Source: Bacillota bacterium (lineage in GTDB: Bacteria > Bacillota > Clostridia > Oscillospirales > Ruminococcaceae). Taken from it: a DNA stretch of 64,000 nucleotides. Within the stretch, counting starts at the first letter, position 1. Each line of letters begins with the position of its first letter. The stretch covers positions 1 through 64,000 of the forward strand of contig JAEZRC010000004.1 in the NCBI GenBank assembly GCA_023440965.1, given 5' to 3'. The position numbers were made by a program, and so were the translations under genes. Shown piece after piece: positions 1 to 8,359 of the stretch. The notes beneath the pieces are model-generated. The model did no database searches. It saw nothing but the letters and a program-made list of their open reading frames with translations, and was not told the DNA's origin.

Positions 1-31
1 GAGCAAGCCATATATGACTTGCTCATTTTTT
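1..31 (+). terminator. Hairpin with T tract at left edge
   Basis: GAGCAAG (1-7) pairs with CTTGCTC (18-24) and is followed by ATTTTTT. In plus orientation this is an intrinsic terminator for a gene lying left of the window. It may also serve the minus-strand GH16 gene ending at 43, but the downstream side is not visible. Confidence 0.5.
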
Positions 32-42
32 ATGTGTGGAAG

Positions 43-3000
43 CTAATTGTTTTTAACAAGTGAGAAATCAGAAAGAGTAATTGATGAAATTGGTGTATCA
101 ACCCCATCAATCTTACCCATTGATACACAAAGTGTTGTGTTATCATCAGTATCATTAAGCATTGTAAAGGTTACTATTACTTCCTTTTCAACACCAGCTT
201 CAAGACTGATATCAGATCCACCGTAATACGCATAAGCTGTACTTAAAAATGCGAGTTTGATTATTCTAGCATCGGTCGATGTAACTTTAAAATGTGCAGT
301 ATACTCTTTATCTTTTTCAAGGACTATACCGTCCTGCTTTAGTTGAATGTTCCAGTCAGCTGTTCCAACATTAGTTACGTTGAAAATAGCTGTATTACTT
401 TCGAATGATACTGCAGCTTCTCCAGGAGAAGTTATTGCTGTAGTCCAATCAGTATCAGCATTAGAAAAATCATAATTCTTAATTACATTTATTCCTGTAT
501 CTGGTGAAGTGATTGGTGGTGCTTCAACTTCTACTAATGAGAAGTCGTCAAGACAAACTCTGTGCTGTTTAGTAATCTGAACATCAATCTTTCCAAGGCA
601 TACACTTAAAAATGCTTCAGGATCAGTAGCAGCAGACATCTTGAATACAAATTCAAATGATTGATATTCGCTTGTGAGGTCAACGATATTATCACTTGAA
701 TATACAGCCCAGCCCTTGCTTTCACCGCCTTGCATAATTACACGGATCTTTCTGTTGCTTGAAGATTTAGCTTTAAACTTTAGCTTATACCATTTACCGT
801 TTTCAAGTCCAACATTGTTCTGCTTGAGCTGAATCTTCCAGTCCTGGTCACCTGTATTATTAATTGTAAAATCAGCAGCGTTATTTTCTGTTAGGCTATC
901 AACAATATAGCTTGCATCTGCTGATGAATCTGCATAAATATCATATCCAGCAAACCCAGCTGAGAAATCGCCATTCTTAATCATTGTGTCTTCAACAAGT
1001 CGTACATTATCAAGATATGTTATGCCCTTAAGTCCCATATAGAATTCAATATCTGTATTTGTCAGGGATTCAGGTGTTGTAAACTTGATTGTATAACTCT
1101 TATTGTCTGCGGTTAACTGAGCCGTATGTGCTGTACCAGCAACCATAACTGTCATTTCTTTTGCGTTACTGTTACTTGCATCAAAGCTCAATGCGTATTT
1201 CTTATTAGGTGATAGTGCTAAATCAGACTGTCCGATAATTAGGCTGTTGTTAGCTACATCATTTGCGATGTTAACCTTCAGCTTGCGTATATTATCAGTA
1301 TTTGTTACTGAAACATTAGCACCACAGTTGTTCTTAATTTCCCAGAAAGCTAATCTATTAGTGCCTTCCTGGAATTCACCATTATAAACGTGATTTCCAT
1401 TTGCAAGAATAGTTTTCGCTTCTACTTCATTTGGATCTGCTGCAATTGTCTTGATAATCTTGACATTGCTTATATATACAGGAGATGTCGATCCGCTTGA
1501 ACCAAGATTGAATTCAAAACGACCGTTGCCATCAGATGCATTGTTCATTTTGAATGTATAACTGTAGCTCTGCTTTGTTGTAGTAAGGTTTACTGTTGTG
1601 TCTGGAAAATATCTGCTAAAACCAAAATCAGGAGCAGTTATAGCAGTTTTTATTGTTCGGTTTGCATCAGCATAAGCATCAAAGCTTATCTTGTATGTTG
1701 CACCCTTTTCCATTGGAATGTTTGCCTGCATCAGCTGTACACTGTAGTCAGCAGTACCCTGATTTGTTGTTGAAACTTTGATGGAGTTATTCTTGATTTC
1801 AGTTGAAGCTAAACCGCCAAGTGTAGTTTTGAACATCCAGTTGGTTTCATCAGTAAGACTTTCATTATAAGCGAAGTTACCATTGTTGATATAGTTGCCT
1901 GTTGCATCAGGATTTCTTAATATAACAGGTTTAACTGGTTTAGTAACATTTTCATTATAGCTTGCTTTCTGGTATACTTTTACGTTATCAACTATAAATT
2001 TTGCTTTATCAAAGTTTGTTGTGCCGTCAGGATTTCCTGGCCAGTTTCCACCTACAGCAAGGTTTAGAATCATATAGAAAGGCTGGTCAAATGGTGCAGG
2101 ATAAGTAATTTCACCCTGGTTTTCTGTTTTTGAGTACCAGTCATTATCTGTATGATAGAGAATACCGTCTATGTACCAGTTTATTTTACCTGGCAACCAT
2201 TCAACAGAGAATGTGTGATACTGGTCTACAAAATTACCTGAAGAAAGAGTTTTTACACCCTGGCTTTCTCTGTGTGGATTTCCGTAATGTATTGTACCAT
2301 ATGCAGTATTGGTTTTATGTCCAAGAATCTCTGCAATATCAATTTCTCCGCATCTTGGCCACTGTCCATAAAGACTTTCATTTGTTGGCATCATCCAGAA
2401 TGCAGGGAGGAAGCCCTGACCACCTGGGAATTTTGCTCTCATTTCAAATATTCCGTATTTGAAATCATGCTTACCTTGTGTGTTGACTCTTCCGGAAGTG
2501 TAAGATACATTTCCGCCGTTGACAACCTTATTTGCTTTAATTACAAGATTACCATTTTCAATATAAACATTTTGAGTTGAATCAACATATTCCTGAAGTT
2601 CATTGTTAACCCAGCCTGGTTCGTGAGTTTCATAGTTCCAGTCGGCTCTGTTTAATGTTGTTCCGTTGAAGTCGTCCTTCCATTTAAGATTGTAACCAAC
2701 ATAGGACAATTTCTGTACTGTACTTGGTGGAGTAGAAGGCTTTGTTGTACCACCTGTTGTTCCGCCTGTACTTCCTCCTGTATTACCACCAGTGTTCCCA
2801 GTGTTTCCGGTATATCCGTTATCGTCAGTGTTGCCATTATTATCATCGTCTGTCTTATCATCTGAATCACCTGTATTATCGTTTGGAGTATCAGAAACAC
2901 CAGTTGAGTCATCAGTATCTGGCTTGCTTTCATCAACCTGTGATGAACTATTGTCATTTTTTGATGAACGTGAAGGCTTCGATTTTTTATCATTGCAACC

Positions 3001-3063
3001 GCTCAAGCCAATAGTGGCTAGAAAAACAATAGTCAACAAAACAATATTGATTTTTTTAATCAA
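43..3063 (-). CDS. GH16 family beta-glucanase lipoprotein with four CBM4/9-type modules
   Basis: An extracellular, lipid-anchored endo-beta-glucanase of 1006 aa, of the laminarinase/lichenase type. A signal peptide ends in lipobox LSGC with Cys23 as lipidation site. A low-complexity linker rich in S, T, D, G and N (about 25-115) leads to the GH16 domain (about 118-370). Its active-site motif GEIDIAE has Glu240 as nucleophile, Asp242 and acid/base Glu245. Four beta-sandwich modules of the CBM4/9 type follow (about 385-550, 555-700, 700-855, 855-1006). Modules 1, 3 and 4 share a 'W/Y-x-I/V-Q-L-x-Q' and 'LE-x-G/D-K' pattern; module 2 is divergent. The start is TTG with AAGGGTG upstream, and it overlaps the stop of a small leader ORF. 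A divergent AraC regulator is its likely controller. Substrate (beta-1,3 versus mixed-linkage glucan) cannot be fixed from sequence. Confidence 0.9.
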   Translation of the reverse strand: MIKKINIVLLTIVFLATIGLSGCNDKKSKPSRSSKNDNSSSQVDESKPDTDDSTGVSDTPNDNTGDSDDKTDDDNNGNTDDNGYTGNTGNTGGNTGGSTGGTTGGTTKPSTPPSTVQKLSYVGYNLKWKDDFNGTTLNRADWNYETHEPGWVNNELQEYVDSTQNVYIENGNLVIKANKVVNGGNVSYTSGRVNTQGKHDFKYGIFEMRAKFPGGQGFLPAFWMMPTNESLYGQWPRCGEIDIAEILGHKTNTAYGTIHYGNPHRESQGVKTLSSGNFVDQYHTFSVEWLPGKINWYIDGILYHTDNDWYSKTENQGEITYPAPFDQPFYMILNLAVGGNWPGNPDGTTNFDKAKFIVDNVKVYQKASYNENVTKPVKPVILRNPDATGNYINNGNFAYNESLTDETNWMFKTTLGGLASTEIKNNSIKVSTTNQGTADYSVQLMQANIPMEKGATYKISFDAYADANRTIKTAITAPDFGFSRYFPDTTVNLTTTKQSYSYTFKMNNASDGNGRFEFNLGSSGSTSPVYISNVKIIKTIAADPNEVEAKTILANGNHVYNGEFQEGTNRLAFWEIKNNCGANVSVTNTDNIRKLKVNIANDVANNSLIIGQSDLALSPNKKYALSFDASNSNAKEMTVMVAGTAHTAQLTADNKSYTIKFTTPESLTNTDIEFYMGLKGITYLDNVRLVEDTMIKNGDFSAGFAGYDIYADSSADASYIVDSLTENNAADFTINNTGDQDWKIQLKQNNVGLENGKWYKLKFKAKSSSNRKIRVIMQGGESKGWAVYSSDNIVDLTSEYQSFEFVFKMSAATDPEAFLSVCLGKIDVQITKQHRVCLDDFSLVEVEAPPITSPDTGINVIKNYDFSNADTDWTTAITSPGEAAVSFESNTAIFNVTNVGTADWNIQLKQDGIVLEKDKEYTAHFKVTSTDARIIKLAFLSTAYAYYGGSDISLEAGVEKEVIVTFTMLNDTDDNTTLCVSMGKIDGVDTPISSITLSDFSLVKNN

Positions 3064-3149
3064 CTTATTTCACCCTTTCTTAATATCGAACAAATCATGT
3101 CATTATCCGCTGTTGAAACGTATATTGGTAGCTGATTCAATGCTTTCAT
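3060..3149 (-). CDS. 29-aa leader ORF overlapping the GH16 start
   Basis: A small ORF begins with ATG at 3149 preceded by a near-perfect ribosome site (AGGAGG plus 5 nt). It ends in TGA at 3060-3062, overlapping the TTG start of the GH16 gene as TTGA. The peptide begins MKALNQLPIYVS and has no recognisable domain. The strong ribosome site and overlapping stop/start suggest translational coupling to the glucanase, whose own site is weaker. It may be a regulatory leader peptide rather than a functional protein. Confidence 0.55.
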   Translation of the reverse strand: MKALNQLPIYVSTADNDMICSILRKGEIS

Positions 3150-3338
3150 TTCCCCCTCCTTTATCGCATTGTCTTGCTGTAACAGGACATAATGATTTCA
3201 ATGCTGTTTATACATATAAATGTTTTTGTTTATTACTTAATTTATAACATCTTTTAAATTTTATTTATATCTTTTATATTGTTTTTTTATCGTTTTAATG
3301 TTATTATCAGTATATAGTATACAAAAAGGAGTATTATT

Positions 3339-4097
3339 ATGAATTACCAAAAGGAATTAGTATACAAAAACTTTTTTCAAATGGAGAATAATATTCTTCA
3401 TGCACCATATAATCCAGAGCTTGAATTTTATTCAGTAATAAAATCTGGTAATGTCGAAAAAACCAAGGAGCTTTGTAAGGAATCTTTATTAAGTAAGGTT
3501 GGACTTGGCAGCCTTTCAAAAAACAAGCTGAAAAATATATGTTACCATTTTATAATTACTACTGCTCTTGTCGCCAGATACTGTATTGAGGGCGGAATGG
3601 ACCTGACTACTTCATACAGCTTAAGTGATTTTTATATTCAGAAGGCAGACGAATGTAAAATTCCTGAGGAAATATCAGAGCTTCACTATGTAATGTGTCT
3701 TGATTATGCCAAAAGAATGAAAAATCTCAGAAAGAAAAAGATATGTTCAAAACACATTGCAATTTGCATTGATTACATCTGTGAAAATCTTCATACCAGA
3801 ATTACTATTAAAGAACTTGCTAAGCGCGTAAAACTGGAGCAATCTTATCTTTCCAAGCTTTTTAAAAAAGAGGTTGGCGTCACAATAAGCGAATATATTC
3901 AGGAAAAGAAAATAGAAACTGCACAGAATATGCTTATTTATTCAGAATTTACACCTGCCGAAATTTCTTCCATACTTGCATTTCCGAATCAGAGCTATTT
4001 TACAGAAGTATTTAAAAAGTGGACAGGTATGACGCCAAAACAATATCAGGCACTAAATCTTAGAAATATAAAAATCGAAAATAATTTATCACAATAA
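3339..4097 (+). CDS. AraC-family transcriptional regulator
   Basis: A 252-aa DNA-binding regulator. The N-terminal half (about 1-135) is an all-helical domain of the kind found in many Firmicute AraC proteins, containing a YHFIITTALVARYCIEGGM segment. The C-terminal half (about 140-245) is the paired helix-turn-helix of AraC, including the conserved region FPNQSYFTEVFKKWTGMTPKQY. There is no cupin sugar-binding domain, so the signal is unknown. AAAAGGAG lies 8 nt before the ATG. It is divergent from the GH16 glucanase and is inferred to control it. A hairpin terminator follows at 4208. Confidence 0.88.
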   Translation: MNYQKELVYKNFFQMENNILHAPYNPELEFYSVIKSGNVEKTKELCKESLLSKVGLGSLSKNKLKNICYHFIITTALVARYCIEGGMDLTTSYSLSDFYIQKADECKIPEEISELHYVMCLDYAKRMKNLRKKKICSKHIAICIDYICENLHTRITIKELAKRVKLEQSYLSKLFKKEVGVTISEYIQEKKIETAQNMLIYSEFTPAEISSILAFPNQSYFTEVFKKWTGMTPKQYQALNLRNIKIENNLSQ

Positions 4098-4207
4098 AAA
4101 CAGCCACCTTGCATTGAACAAGAAGTCAAATAGATACATCAATTTTTCTCAATGTTTCTCAATTTCACAACGCTAAGGGGTGTTAGAATTATATAGTCAT
4201 GCGCATT

Positions 4208-4254
4208 AAAAAGACGATAAATAGGTCTTGATCAGCCTATCTACCGTCTTTTTT
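4208..4254 (+). terminator. Terminator after the AraC gene
   Basis: Arms 4208-4224 and 4236-4252 form an interrupted stem (AAAGACG against CGTCTTT with ATAGG against CCTAT inside), followed by a T tract. The rest of 4098-4414 holds no gene that I can support. Confidence 0.75.
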
Positions 4255-4414
4255 GGTTTTAAGTAATATTTTTATTTGTATGAAGCAAGGTTAAAACATA
4301 ACTATTGTTCCATAAAGTCATAGGTGCATGTGATGTGTTTAACTTTTATAAATCTTTGTCTCAGTTGTGCTACCGTTATAAGTTACTGTAATTGCAACGT
4401 TTTCATTAGGTAAA

Positions 4415-5266
4415 TTACCAATCTTCTGCATGAAATAATATTTCATTTCTTTCCGTGCTAATGGCAACTAGGCTAACTTTTCCATGATTCCAATTATCCG
4501 GATGATATGGTTTACTGTCAATCAGGTAAATTGTAAAGTCGTCCGGTAAATTAGCATCATCGAAAAAAGTAAATGCCACTAAAATTATACCGTTTTTTTC
4601 TGCTTCACTATCGCTTGATTTACCGATCCACTTTGCTTTCTTTGAAAATTCATTAATATAACTTTTTATTGAACCTGAATCCGTTTTATATTTTAGGTCG
4701 AAATTTTCACCGCCTTGCATAAAAGCGGGATTATAACTGAACACAGTATCTTTTGCATTGCCCGGAATTTTATCGGGAAAGTATTTGATTAAATCGTTAT
4801 TTGGATAGCCCGTCAGGCTTAAAACTCTTTCATATTTATCGATATCAGTTGTTGAGGTTGTAGCTGCGTCAAAAGACATAAATACAAACGCAAATAGTGT
4901 TGCAAGGCTCAAAACAGCAATCAGAATACCCGTAATAACAGAAGAAATGCCTACCTTCAATTTTTCTGTTACTGTAAAAAATGTGATGAGTCCAAAGCAA
5001 ATAAATGGAACGGCAAATAGTAAACCCTTAAAATAATACGACTCAATTGATGTTACCGTCACGAACAAATAGGCTCCTATAAATAAAACAAAAGAGATTA
5101 TTGTCATTATTGACGGAAACGGTGCCTTTTTGAAAATCAATGATATATTACTTGTTTTCGCCGTAATCACTCCATTTCTTAATGCCTCTAGGAGGCAATT
5201 AGTGAATCGATAAATGGTAGCCAAGATTGATTGAAAAATTATAAAAGATATGCGTGTGAGAGACAC
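4415..5266 (-). CDS. Unrecognised membrane protein with C-terminal soluble domain
   Basis: I do not recognise this 283-aa protein. Three hydrophobic segments lie at about residues 53-75, 79-100 and 107-132. A polar domain of about 150 residues follows, ending DNWNHGKVSLVAISTERNE. The longest reading uses a GTG start at 5266 without a convincing ribosome site. The first 50 residues do not look like a natural N terminus, so the true start is probably internal (a GTG near residue 33 or the ATG at residue 53), or the 5' end may be damaged. It is isolated, on the opposite strand from both neighbours. Confidence 0.55.
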   Translation of the reverse strand: MSLTRISFIIFQSILATIYRFTNCLLEALRNGVITAKTSNISLIFKKAPFPSIMTIISFVLFIGAYLFVTVTSIESYYFKGLLFAVPFICFGLITFFTVTEKLKVGISSVITGILIAVLSLATLFAFVFMSFDAATTSTTDIDKYERVLSLTGYPNNDLIKYFPDKIPGNAKDTVFSYNPAFMQGGENFDLKYKTDSGSIKSYINEFSKKAKWIGKSSDSEAEKNGIILVAFTFFDDANLPDDFTIYLIDSKPYHPDNWNHGKVSLVAISTERNEILFHAEDW

Positions 5267-5658
5267 GAATACGTTTCATGAAAGACGAAAATGAATAGAA
5301 CTGCCTTCGAAAAGTGCTGCACGTGTCTAATTGTATATGTGTAAGGTATGTATTGTTCTTAATGCCTTGTAATATAGTTTCATATTTTCATATCCTTTTG
5401 TATGTTTTTGTATATGCTATCATACTATAATTATACAGTCAAGCTTCCAGAAAAGTAAAGATAGTATTTGACTTAACCTACATTGTGTAAAGAAAAGCAG
5501 TAAATAACTCTATTTTTACAATAAGCGTATATATGTATGTTGTAAATGTAGAGTGTACTTTATAGTTTCAGCTAAAGTAGCTGAGTTATACTAAAAATCG
5601 CTCAATATAGCATGATGCTTTAAACAAGATAATTATAAAGGATAAATGTGCCTCAAAA

Positions 5659-5688
5659 TTGACTTACTTGATTGCGGTATGTTATACT
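5659..5688 (+). promoter_or_regulatory. Sigma-A-type promoter of sigI-rsgI
   Basis: TTGACT (5659-5664), an 18-nt spacer and TATACT (5683-5688) lie about 70 nt before the sigI start. The rest of the 5267-5760 gap is AT-rich with no gene. I saw no separate SigI-type autoregulatory promoter there. Confidence 0.6.
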
Positions 5689-5760
5689 TTCTTAATAAGT
5701 ATAATTAAAAGTAGTTTAAACTATAGTTTGTAAAAGATAAAACCTTTTAGGAGGATATCA

Positions 5761-6483
5761 ATGCACACAATTGATGAAAATGCTATTTCTGCAAAGAAAA
5801 GTAATGCAGACCTTGAGGAATTTGTGAAACATAATGAAGGTTTTATTATAAAAACAACTTCAAATACAGTCGGAGGCTTTATAACTAAAAGCAGTGAACA
5901 ATGGTCGATTGCACTGTCGGCTTTTTGTGAGGCAGTTAGGAGTTATTCGGTTGAAAAAGGTAGCTTCCTCAGCTTTGCGGAATTAGTGATAAAAAGACGA
6001 CTGATCGATTATTTGAAAAGTAAGTCACGCTATAAGAACGAAATTCCTGTTGATCCATATAATTTTGAATGCGATTCGAATGATGATTTTGATGACAGGC
6101 AAATAAGCTACACAGAGGTGGCAAAACTTTCTTATACACCAAATAACGATATACGACTTGAAATTGAGGCAGTATCTGAAATTTTAGCAAGCTATGGGAT
6201 TTCCTTTTGCGACCTTGTTAGCGTTTCACCAAAAGCTGAAAAAACAAGACGGTATTGTGCTTGCATTATTGCATTTTTAGTGAATAATCCAGGACTCATT
6301 TCCGAAATGAGGAGAAAAAAATCACTTCCAATAAAAAAGTTGAAAAATCTTTCAGGAACACCCCAAAAAATTCTTGAGCGCCATCGAAAATATATAATAG
6401 CAGGAACGGAGATAATTTCCGGAGATTATCCTTGCCTTGCTGAATACATTAAGTTTATCAAAGAGGAGCTGAAACAGTCATGA
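5761..6483 (+). CDS. sigI: RNA polymerase sigma factor SigI
   Basis: A 240-aa sigma-70-related factor of the SigI family. The region-2 signature is visible as EQWSIALSAFCEAVRSY...GSFLSFAELVIKRRLIDYLK (residues about 43-85). The C-terminal part (about 130-235) is the SigI-type DNA-binding region. SigI proteins pair with RsgI anti-sigma factors and in cellulolytic clostridia control polysaccharide-degradation genes; in Bacillus they act in heat and envelope stress. GGAGG lies 6 nt before the ATG. The 3' end overlaps the next gene by 4 nt (ATGA), indicating coupled translation with its anti-sigma factor. Confidence 0.9.
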   Translation: MHTIDENAISAKKSNADLEEFVKHNEGFIIKTTSNTVGGFITKSSEQWSIALSAFCEAVRSYSVEKGSFLSFAELVIKRRLIDYLKSKSRYKNEIPVDPYNFECDSNDDFDDRQISYTEVAKLSYTPNNDIRLEIEAVSEILASYGISFCDLVSVSPKAEKTRRYCACIIAFLVNNPGLISEMRRKKSLPIKKLKNLSGTPQKILERHRKYIIAGTEIISGDYPCLAEYIKFIKEELKQS

Positions 6484-7520
6484 AAGCAGTTGTAGTAGAA
6501 GTAAAAAATGACCATGTTGTAGCTCTCTCAGAAAACGGTGTATTCAAGACGGTGAAAAACCAGAATTACGCTGTTGGTGAGGTGTTAATTATGAAAGAAA
6601 ATAATTCACGAAAAAAATCTAAGAAATTTATAGTATCTATGGCAAGTGTTGTTGCTATTATCGTTCTCGGCTCAGTCGGAGCTTATGCCTATTATACGCC
6701 TGTGAGCTATGTTAGCCTTGACGTAAATCCTTCTGTTGAGTATTCAGTCAACAGGTTTGACAGAGTTCTCAAAGCAAAGGGAGTAAACGAGGACGGAAAA
6801 CAATTAATCGAAGATCTAAATCTAAATGGAAAAAGCATAAATGAAGCAATATCTCAAACTGTTGACACTCTCATTGACGACGGTTACATCACAGATGATG
6901 GCACTGGCGAAATTGTAATTGCTACAAGCAATGATGATCCAGCAAAAAGTGAAGAGCTTGCTTCTGAGTTAAAAGATACCGCAGCTGAGATAATTGCAGA
7001 GCAAGGCAAAACTGCTAATATTGAAGCAATGGCTGTCGGCAAAAAGCGCGTTGATGAAGCCAAAGATCTTGGCGTTACACCTGGAAAGCTTAATCTTGTT
7101 GAAAAACTCAAGAAAAGTTCCGCTACTCCTGATGAAATTGATATCCAGGAATGGCTTAATAAGCCTGTAAAGGAAATTCAGGCGGCCATCAAGAAAAATA
7201 CTTTTGAACAAAAAGAGCAAGAAAAGAACAAAGAAACAGAGCAAGAAAAAAATCAGGGAACTACTCAAAATAATGACAAGAACGCAAACAGTAATACAGA
7301 CAAAAATTCTAATAATAATTCAAACAAGAATAAAGATAGATCTAACACTACAAATAATCAAGATGAAAGCTCTACAGATGTTTCAAGCGACAAGCCTGCT
7401 GTAACGACAGGTGAGTCAAGTCAGATTCAAGAAAAGTCCGCAACAACAAGTACAGGTCAGTCAGGCTCCGGCCCATCTGTAACAGCAGGTGGTTCAGGGC
7501 AGCAACGTAAAAACCAGTAG
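6480..7520 (+). CDS. rsgI: RsgI-type membrane anti-sigma factor
   Basis: A 346-aa partner of SigI. The RsgI_N domain (about 1-40, cytoplasmic) binds the sigma factor. One transmembrane helix follows at about 50-71. The conserved extracellular RsgI middle domain begins YVSLDVNPSVEYSVNRF (about 77-225). The C-terminal 110 residues are low-complexity, rich in N, K, E, Q, S and T, with no recognisable carbohydrate-binding module. That sets it apart from RsgI proteins of Clostridium thermocellum that sense polysaccharides. It forms a two-gene operon with sigI and ends at a strong terminator. Confidence 0.88.
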   Translation: MKAVVVEVKNDHVVALSENGVFKTVKNQNYAVGEVLIMKENNSRKKSKKFIVSMASVVAIIVLGSVGAYAYYTPVSYVSLDVNPSVEYSVNRFDRVLKAKGVNEDGKQLIEDLNLNGKSINEAISQTVDTLIDDGYITDDGTGEIVIATSNDDPAKSEELASELKDTAAEIIAEQGKTANIEAMAVGKKRVDEAKDLGVTPGKLNLVEKLKKSSATPDEIDIQEWLNKPVKEIQAAIKKNTFEQKEQEKNKETEQEKNQGTTQNNDKNANSNTDKNSNNNSNKNKDRSNTTNNQDESSTDVSSDKPAVTTGESSQIQEKSATTSTGQSGSGPSVTAGGSGQQRKNQ

Positions 7521-7605
7521 CAATTGCAAACTTGTGCTATACATAAAATTCTTTGTACTTAAGAAACAAAGTTTAAAGTCTGATATGTAAGATTAAAAAT
7601 ATTAA

Positions 7606-7650
7606 ACACGTTGTCACCAAAATAAAGCGATGACAGCGTGTCGTTTTTTA
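7606..7650 (+). terminator. Terminator of sigI-rsgI
   Basis: ACACGTTGTCA (7606-7616) pairs with TGACAGCGTGT (7631-7641, one G-T pair), followed by CGTTTTTT. Confidence 0.85.
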
Positions 7651-7687
7651 TTAACTGGATATATATGTTTTTAAAATTTTTCTATAC

Positions 7688-7873
7688 TCAATCCACCAAA
7701 CACCTAATCTTAAGAAAGCTGTTCGCCATCACCCCATAAGATACACCCAGAGCACCTGCAATCTGTTTATTGCTCAAATTAGGATGTTGTAGTCTTATAA
7801 GAGCGACAGTTTTCAAATTACCTGGAAGAGAGTTAATTCCAATTGTATCATCAATACGTTTTATGCAGATGAG
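7688..7873 (-). pseudogene. HTH fragment resembling the WhiA C terminus
   Basis: The minus strand is open in the same frame as the preceding HTH gene, directly after its TAA. It reads KRIDDTIGINSLP, then NLKTVALIRLQHPNLSNKQI, and stops at 7688. The pattern 'LP-x-N-L-x-x-x-A-x-x-R-L-x-x-P-x-x-S' resembles the DNA-binding C terminus of the sporulation regulator WhiA. There is no start codon or ribosome site of its own, so it is called a remnant. Family assignment is by eye and tentative. Confidence 0.4.
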
Positions 7874-8188
7874 TTATTTCTGGTAATAAAGTGATGGCAT
7901 ACTGATATTTTCATCTTTCGCAGAATCACGAATTAGCTGAGATTGTTCCTGATATTCTGTCTCACTTTGAATAAGGCTAGACATAGCTATCCCTGAAATG
8001 CTAGAAATTTTGTTAAAAAGTTTATCTCTATTTTCAGGACTGAAGTCGCAGGATTCGTTTTTATACCTATCTATGGTGCTTGTACATACTCCAAGCTTTA
8101 CGGCAAGCATGGTTGGATTAATAATTCTTTGAGGCTTTGCTTTTTCAATTTTAACTAGATAATGCAATGAATTTTCATATTTAAGCAT
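7874..8188 (-). CDS. Small helix-turn-helix protein
   Basis: A 104-aa protein starting at the ATG at 8188, where AAAGGAAG precedes by about 6 nt; a longer reading from 8221 lacks such a site. Residues about 20-50 (INPTMLAVKLGVCTSTIDRY) look like an XRE/Cro-type helix-turn-helix. The rest is polar and unrecognised. It lies just upstream and in frame with a WhiA-like fragment, so it could be the front part of a larger decayed gene or a stand-alone regulator. Confidence 0.55.
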   Translation of the reverse strand: MLKYENSLHYLVKIEKAKPQRIINPTMLAVKLGVCTSTIDRYKNESCDFSPENRDKLFNKISSISGIAMSSLIQSETEYQEQSQLIRDSAKDENISMPSLYYQK

Positions 8189-8359
8189 ATTACACTTCCT
8201 TTCTTTGAATAGTATAATCAAACTGGCATATAATATTTTTACTTATAACTGAGAAATAAAATGGCTGCTGGTGGTGGTCTTAGACGACCTATATTTTAAG
8301 GGATAAGTGATGACAAAACAGTAACTGAATGCATTAAATAGAATTGAAGTGGGTATTTT

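Noticed and set aside
2130..2580. Overlapping plus-strand ORFs of about 100-110 aa
   Set aside because: They are antisense to the well-supported GH16 catalytic domain, lack ribosome sites and resemble no protein.
2792..3247. A 151-aa plus-strand reading over the start of the GH16 gene
   Set aside because: It is antisense to the signal peptide and low-complexity linker; its Ser/Leu-rich composition is the mirror of the linker codons.
4100..4200. Possible mobile-element remnant after the AraC gene
   Set aside because: The minus strand gives short peptide-like stretches but no family I could recognise and no repeats, so I make no claim.
8245..8340. Short reading MAAGGGLRRPIF before the FAD oxidoreductase
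   Set aside because: It is only a dozen codons with no ribosome site.
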